Origin: a virus
Direction: 5' to 3' (one strand)
DNA: 64,000 nt
IMG/VR virus record: IMGVR_UViG_3300033145_002663
Coordinates: 1-64,000 of that record
Part shown: positions 60,554 to 64,000 of the stretch, piece after piece
Layout of the letters: each line of letters opens with the position of its first letter
How positions within the stretch are numbered: the stretch's first letter is position 1
Notes under the pieces: model-generated
Seen by the model: only the letters and a program-made list of their open reading frames with translations
What the model was told of the DNA's origin: nothing
Database searches by the model: none
Position numbers and translations under genes: made by a program

Positions 60554-60732
60554 GATAACTCCTGGCACTCATATTTCTTGAGCATTTTTATGGCGTTCCG
60601 GTAATTTTTAAACCTTAAGAAGTGACGCAGTTTTTTTAGCTGAGCCTGGGGAAAGCCAAAATAGCAATACTGACGCGATTCCCAGGCCACCTCCAGCTCG
60701 CCGTATGAGTTGTAATTAATGATTTCTATCAT
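60541..60732 (-). CDS. Unknown small protein
   Basis: A 63-residue protein with GELEVAWESRQYCYFGFPQAQLKKLRHFLRFKNYRNAIKMLKKY. The aromatic beta part followed by a basic helix resembles a KTSC-like small domain in outline only. It overlaps both neighbours. Confidence 0.5.
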   Translation of the reverse strand: MIEIINYNSYGELEVAWESRQYCYFGFPQAQLKKLRHFLRFKNYRNAIKMLKKYECQELSCSP

Positions 60733-60874
60733 CTTTCACCACCTCATGAATTTTCCATGCGATATCCATGAATTCAGCAAGGCGTTCACCCTGCTGATCC
60801 ATGGATAAAAATTTAAAGGGCGGTATGTCTTTGATTTGATTATAGAGCTTTTGCTCCATCTCTTGCCGGGTCAT
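60716..60874 (-). CDS. Unknown small protein
   Basis: A 52-residue protein with AAAGGAG directly before ATG 60874. It reads as one amphipathic helical protein (TRQEMEQKLYNQIKDI, GERLAEFMDIAWKIHEVV). Start and stop overlap its neighbours by 34 and 16 bases. Confidence 0.55.
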   Translation of the reverse strand: MTRQEMEQKLYNQIKDIPPFKFLSMDQQGERLAEFMDIAWKIHEVVKDDRNH

Positions 60875-61046
60875 TCTCCTTTATTACCTCCTTAATAATA
60901 TTAGCTAATGCTACTATAGCAGCACCCTGATTCCCAAAGTATTCAGCTACAGTTTTTCCATTGAAGGGTTGACCATCAAAGTGCTTTGCATCATTTGATG
61001 TATTAGTAATTATTAAATCTAAAACCCTAATCTTCCTCTCGTTCAT
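60840..61046 (-). CDS. Unknown small protein
   Basis: A 68-residue protein with GGAGGTGTGACTGA before ATG 61046. KIRVLDLIITNTSNDAKHF and a C-terminal helix AAIVALANIIKEVIKEND. It might be a small enzyme subunit or binding protein. No family. Confidence 0.5.
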   Translation of the reverse strand: MNERKIRVLDLIITNTSNDAKHFDGQPFNGKTVAEYFGNQGAAIVALANIIKEVIKENDPARDGAKAL

Positions 61047-61228
61047 TCAGTCACACCTCCTCCATACCAGGCATGGACCGTGCCGGTTTCTTCGTCCACC
61101 AGAAGATCCAATGCCACGAAATTAAAGTGGCGAAACATTGCCAGTGCTTCGCCACTTAAACCTAATTTTTCGCCCATATCTTCCATGTACTCCCGATCCA
61201 GTTCAGCTTGAACGGATACTTTTCTCAT
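61043..61228 (-). CDS. Unknown small acidic protein
   Basis: A 61-residue protein with AAAGGATAGGT before ATG 61228. VQAELDREYMEDMGEKLGLSGEALAMF then VALDLLVDEETGTVHAWYGGG. It directly follows the PRTRC C gene. The terminal GGGVTE is unlike a Ubl tail. Not assigned. Confidence 0.5.
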   Translation of the reverse strand: MRKVSVQAELDREYMEDMGEKLGLSGEALAMFRHFNFVALDLLVDEETGTVHAWYGGGVTE

Positions 61229-61230
61229 AC

Positions 61231-61440
61231 CTATCCTTTCATCCCCACGGATGTGGAAAACTTGTACTCGGCTACACCGTCCTTGATTTCCGGGCCGGTA
61301 ACCGTGGCAGTGGTTAGTTCGGGGTAGGTGTTGCTGTAAAACTGCAACACGTCGTGCGGGGACATCTCAGGGGCGGGATCGGTGAGCGGTTCGCCCTTAT
61401 GAAGAAACACCCGTTTTATATTCGTTACGTCTAATGCCAT
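61231..61440 (-). CDS. PRTRC system protein C (ubiquitin-like modifier)
   Basis: A 69-residue protein from ATG 61440, nine bases after AAAGGGGG. It has the beta-grasp-like PRTRC C pattern: TNIKRVFLHKGEPLTDPAPEMSP, HDVLQFYSNTYPELTTATVTGPE and KDGVAEYKFSTSVGMKG. The C-terminal Gly is what an E1 would adenylate. Together with the ThiF and B genes it makes a minimal conjugation set. A covalent target is not known. Confidence 0.85.
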   Translation of the reverse strand: MALDVTNIKRVFLHKGEPLTDPAPEMSPHDVLQFYSNTYPELTTATVTGPEIKDGVAEYKFSTSVGMKG

Positions 61441-61455
61441 TTGAGCCACCCCCTT

Positions 61456-61833
61456 TTATGTAAACAAACCTGGTTGTTGACTGACAGCACCAGGTGTCTT
61501 AACCGGCGCGGCCTTCTTTTTCACGGTCTTGTCGGTCTTTTTCACCACGGCTCGCTTTTGTTTCTCGACCAGATCGTTATACTCGTCTATGGAACTCATT
61601 AAACCATGGGTCGATCGGCCGGCTCTTGTCAGTTCATTAATGAACCCCTCGTCCAGTTCTTTGGGAGTTCCGGATATAACCAGCGGTTTAACCTCAATCT
61701 TATCCGCTTTCTCATCCGTCTGTTTGGGCAGCACGCTCACGGCGATTTTCCCATGAACAGGCTTGCTGATAACCATTGTTATTGTTAACTTACCCGATTC
61801 TATGACCGGGTAAATTCGTTCAAAAAACTCCAT
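61456..61833 (-). CDS. PRTRC system protein E
   Basis: A 125-residue protein with a strong ribosome site (AAAGGAGG). Its N-terminal part fits PRTRC E: GKLTITMVISKPVHGKIAVSVLPK, LVISGTPKELDEGFINEL. The C-terminus is Lys-rich and disordered (VVKKTDKTVKKKAAPVK), ending in QQPGLFT. Known E proteins have unknown function. It is the first gene after the promoter at 61895, directly before C. Confidence 0.8.
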   Translation of the reverse strand: MEFFERIYPVIESGKLTITMVISKPVHGKIAVSVLPKQTDEKADKIEVKPLVISGTPKELDEGFINELTRAGRSTHGLMSSIDEYNDLVEKQKRAVVKKTDKTVKKKAAPVKTPGAVSQQPGLFT

Positions 61834-61862
61834 GCGTTTCCTCCTTTTGGGCTAATAAAATA

Positions 61863-61928
61863 CCTCTTTTATACTCCAAAGTGAACATAAGTCAAGTAAA
61901 AAATGACTTTCAAGGAATATAAAAGAGG
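61863..61928. repeat. 15-bp inverted repeat around the PRTRC promoter
   Basis: CCTCTTTTATACTCC (61863-61877) and GGAATATAAAAGAGG (61914-61928) are inverted copies with one mismatch. The inner end of the left arm covers the -10 and the right arm lies upstream of the -35. This arrangement suits a pair of operator half-sites or a structured terminator of the clamp gene. Confidence 0.6.
61868..61895 (-). promoter_or_regulatory. Promoter for the PRTRC operon
   Basis: Minus-strand -35 TTGACT (61895-61890), 16-base spacer, -10 TATAAA (61873-61868), then a short leader and AAAGGAGG before ATG 61833. The -35 lies in ATAAGTCAAGTAAAAAA, which recurs at the immunity region (35879-35894). Confidence 0.75.
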
Positions 61929-61941
61929 GGTTCGCTGATAT

Positions 61942-63246
61942 CTAACTGTTTATTCCCATGATAGCGGCTTTTAAATTTCCGCCTTCGAAAAACACGGGTT
62001 TCATCGAATCATCGGACAGCTTCAGGGTAACTTTTTTACCCACGTGCTTCAGGGCGTCCGCGACATAGCCCGTATTCAACCGGACGGTCATTTCGGGATC
62101 AACCTTGCCTTTGAGAAACGGTACGTCAAACCTGCGGTATTCTCCCTTGTCGTCATTGGCAGCCTCGACGTTCATCACGCCGTTGAGTGTGAAATCCGCG
62201 ACCTCGGAGATCAGCCCGACCTGTTTTACGACGTCTTTGAACACGTCGTTGTCAATCTCGATGCTGTGAACGGTTTTCGTACCGTTCATAAATCCCATGT
62301 AATCCGGGAAATTAACGTCTTCATCCTTGGTCAACACGGTCAGCTTGCCGTAGGTAAATTGAGCCCGGCTTCCGTTCTTGTCGATCTTCATGGTAACATC
62401 TTTGTCCTTGGCAACTTTCGCCAAAGTTCCCAGAGCACCCGCCGGCAGCGTGATGTTTTGCTTCAGGTTGATCTGATGCTTCAGCATGTGCAAACGGTTA
62501 CCGTTGGTGGACACCAGATTTTTCTCCTTGGCATCGAACATAACAACCGTTTGATGCGGCGAAGCGTCATCTTTGTAATTGCAGGCATCCGTCAAGCTTC
62601 TCAGGTCATCACCCTTTATGGTGGCAACCTGAGTCCCGGTAAATTCTCGAGCATCAGGGAACTCTTTGATGTCGGTCAGCGGGATGCGCTGAAAATGCTC
62701 CCCGATTGCCAGGGCCGTTGCGTTGACACCCTCGGTCAAAAAGTCCGATTTTTGCTCGAACTCCTCAACATGAAGATCAATAACATCCCCGGAATTCTCG
62801 GAATTCACGATCTTAAGCAGGTGGTCCGGGTCTACCAGGAACCGTTCGTCAACCTCGGTCTCGGGCGGCGGCAGTTTCTCCTCGGTCTGGGCGGCGGCTT
62901 CGCTGGCATTAAATATCGATTCAACCATATCAGCTTTCTTGGCCTTCTCGCCGAGATCGATGCCGGCGTACTCGCACAGATCGACAAGCTGCCCGACCTT
63001 CAATGATTTCAGGTCTGTGGTAAGGTCTTCGTCCGGATGCACCACGGCGGGTTTTTCGCCAACGATTTTCTGCTTGTAATCAGTCAGCGAAATCGCTACC
63101 TCACCCCTGGTCTGCATATCCGTTGCGATGATCTTCTGGCTGGGGCCATCAATCAAAACTTTTCCCAGCTCCGGATAGGACTTACCATTTTTAAACCCTT
63201 TGACCATTTTCAGGCCCTCTACAAGGTCTTTCTTTGCTACTTTCAT
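61942..63246 (-). CDS. DNA polymerase sliding-clamp (DnaN)-like protein with SAP/HeH-like insertion
   Basis: A 434-residue protein from ATG 63246 (AAAGGAGGTG). N-terminal KKDLVEGLKMVKGF and TDMQTRGEVAISL match clamp domain I, and the C-terminal MTVRLNTGYVADALKHVG... VTLKLSDDSMKPVFFEGG and AAIMGI match domain III of DnaN. Residues ~79-112 (LKSLKVGQLVDLCEYAGIDLGEKAKKADMVESI) form a SAP/HeH/LEM-like helix-loop-helix inserted in domain I, followed by a Pro/Glu linker. It is likely a phage clamp with a DNA- or partner-binding extra module. It is placed before the PRTRC genes. Confidence 0.75.
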   Translation of the reverse strand: MKVAKKDLVEGLKMVKGFKNGKSYPELGKVLIDGPSQKIIATDMQTRGEVAISLTDYKQKIVGEKPAVVHPDEDLTTDLKSLKVGQLVDLCEYAGIDLGEKAKKADMVESIFNASEAAAQTEEKLPPPETEVDERFLVDPDHLLKIVNSENSGDVIDLHVEEFEQKSDFLTEGVNATALAIGEHFQRIPLTDIKEFPDAREFTGTQVATIKGDDLRSLTDACNYKDDASPHQTVVMFDAKEKNLVSTNGNRLHMLKHQINLKQNITLPAGALGTLAKVAKDKDVTMKIDKNGSRAQFTYGKLTVLTKDEDVNFPDYMGFMNGTKTVHSIEIDNDVFKDVVKQVGLISEVADFTLNGVMNVEAANDDKGEYRRFDVPFLKGKVDPEMTVRLNTGYVADALKHVGKKVTLKLSDDSMKPVFFEGGNLKAAIMGINS

Positions 63247-63344
63247 ATGCACCTCCTTTGAAATAAATTTACCGAACCATACAGCCCGGCCGGATCTTAT
63301 GAATCCGTGAGAACCGTCGAATTTTTTCAACAGCTCTCATGGAG

Positions 63345-63698
63345 TCACACTCGGGTTAAATCTTTATACTTCGTTTTTAATCGAGCTATCGTTCCTCGAT
63401 CTGCCATACTGTAAAACGCCCTATCGCCGACGATCAGGTGTTCGTGTATTGTGACACCAACCGATTGCAGGGCGATCATCAGTTGAAAGGTGATAGAAAG
63501 ATCTTCAGGCGACGGATCGGAACTTCCTGAAGGATGGTTGTGGCAAAAAATTACCGCTGCGGCTTGTTCCTGGGCAGTCAAAGGTTTCATAATATTATAT
63601 AACTCCTCAGAGTTATTTACCTTTTGCCCTTTAATATTTTCCTTAACCATTGTTGCAAATTTACCGGATATCAAATCCTGATAGAACTTACAATTCAT
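63345..63698 (-). CDS. RadC/JAMM-domain protein with internal deletion
   Basis: A 117-residue protein from ATG 63698 (AAAGGAGGTGG). The RadC-type MKPLTAQEQ (residues 37-45) runs directly into AAAVIFCHNHPSG (46-58) with DPSPED and GVTIHEHLIVG following. In full-length RadC/JAMM domains about 40-45 residues lie between these, including the strand with the catalytic Glu. His53/His55 and Asp66 remain. It is the first minus-strand gene and could be an inactive relative of the JAMM isopeptidase expected in a Ubl system. Confidence 0.8.
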   Translation of the reverse strand: MNCKFYQDLISGKFATMVKENIKGQKVNNSEELYNIMKPLTAQEQAAAVIFCHNHPSGSSDPSPEDLSITFQLMIALQSVGVTIHEHLIVGDRAFYSMADRGTIARLKTKYKDLTRV

Positions 63699-63754
63699 GC
63701 TACCACCTCCTTTTTCGCTTGACATTATCAATCAAAAATATTAGATTTTTCTCT

Positions 63755-63970
63755 ATGGAAAAAAAACATGGCGGGGCGAGGGCAGGGGCAGGACGACCCA
63801 GGGGTTCAAAATCTCCAAAGACGAAATTCAAGCCGAAACATCTTCAGAGAACAGAGGTATTTTTGGGCATTCTACGGGTAACAAAGGTGGAAATGAACCA
63901 GCTGAAAAGCCGGATCAGGAAGTCCGGCTTATCGGCCAGTGAGTGGGCGAGGCGAAGATTGTTGGGTTAG
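63755..63970 (+). CDS. Small basic DNA-binding-like protein
   Basis: A 71-residue protein started at ATG 63755. KHGGARAGAGRPRGSKSPKTKFKPK is the GARxGAGRP opening found on many small phage DNA-binding or terminase-like proteins. The rest (VTKVEMNQLKSRIRKSGLSASEWARRRLL) looks like a ribbon-helix-helix. TTGACA at 63719 and TAGATT 17 bases on form a possible promoter that would give a near-leaderless message. It is divergent from the RadC-like gene. Confidence 0.6.
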   Translation: MEKKHGGARAGAGRPRGSKSPKTKFKPKHLQRTEVFLGILRVTKVEMNQLKSRIRKSGLSASEWARRRLLG

Positions 63971-64000
63971 CATTATTTTCGAACCATTCCGAAAAATTTA

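Noticed and set aside
62044-63006. Long plus-strand frame of 320 codons
   Set aside because: It lies wholly antisense to the clamp gene, has no ribosome site and shows composition of a mirror frame. The minus-strand protein has clear clamp motifs.
1-64000. CRISPR array
   Set aside because: No regular direct repeats with spacers were seen. The repeats present are promoter-like or integrase arm sites.

Overview
The window reads as part of the genome of a temperate siphovirus-like tailed phage. It has a tail module, a holin, an attP site next to an integrase, a repressor/Cro-like switch and a long replication/accessory region, with no obvious bacterial housekeeping genes. GC content looks moderate. 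The attP core copies the 3-prime end of a tRNA with an 8-bp acceptor stem, which points to a selenocysteine tRNA gene (selC) as the host target. That and the gene content fit a Gram-negative anaerobe such as a member of the Desulfobacterota, but the host is inference.

Layout, left to right. (1) 1-10538, plus strand: a tightly coupled cassette of about 13 genes for glycan or small-molecule decoration. It holds a GT9 C-terminus, a GT2, two paralogous radical SAM enzymes, a B12-binding radical SAM enzyme, two paralogous GT-A-like proteins, an SGNH-like protein, two methyltransferases, a GT-like protein and a polysaccharide pyruvyl transferase, with a GIY-YIG/NUMOD3 homing endonuclease lodged inside. 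(2) 10540-27057, plus: tail completion, major tail protein, tail assembly chaperone with a -1 frameshift site (AAAAAAC), tape measure, distal tail/hub genes, an NlpC/P60 peptidase, a tail-tip gene that appears broken into pieces and partly fused to an RCC1 beta-propeller, a small fibre-like protein and a 3TM holin. (3) 27048-35526, minus: attP and tyrosine integrase, a T5orf172-type GIY-YIG protein, a patatin-like lipase, a zinc-finger protein and an XRE repressor. (4) 35621-44217, plus: Cro-like protein, SNF2 helicase, RepB-type primase, UvrD-like helicase, DnaQ-like exonuclease (frameshifted), VRR-NUC nuclease. (5) 44204-63698, minus: a long series of overlapping genes with a second tyrosine recombinase, ATP-dependent ligase, RNase HI, DUF4942 methyltransferase, a VWA-like metallopeptidase, a MoxR-type AAA+ ATPase, a PRTRC ubiquitin-like conjugation cassette (E1-like ThiF, E2-like protein B, Ubl protein C, protein E and a possible F), a sliding clamp with an inserted SAP/HeH-like segment, and a RadC-like JAMM protein with an internal deletion. 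A plus-strand gene starts at 63755.

The most interesting candidate system is the PRTRC Ubl-conjugation cassette carried by a temperate phage, co-oriented with a MoxR ATPase, a VWA metallopeptidase and a modified sliding clamp. The fragmented tail tip with an RCC1 propeller and the decoration cassette come next. A repeated promoter/operator sequence (core AGTCAAGTAA) occurs at the immunity region and again in front of the PRTRC genes, which suggests that the phage switch controls both.
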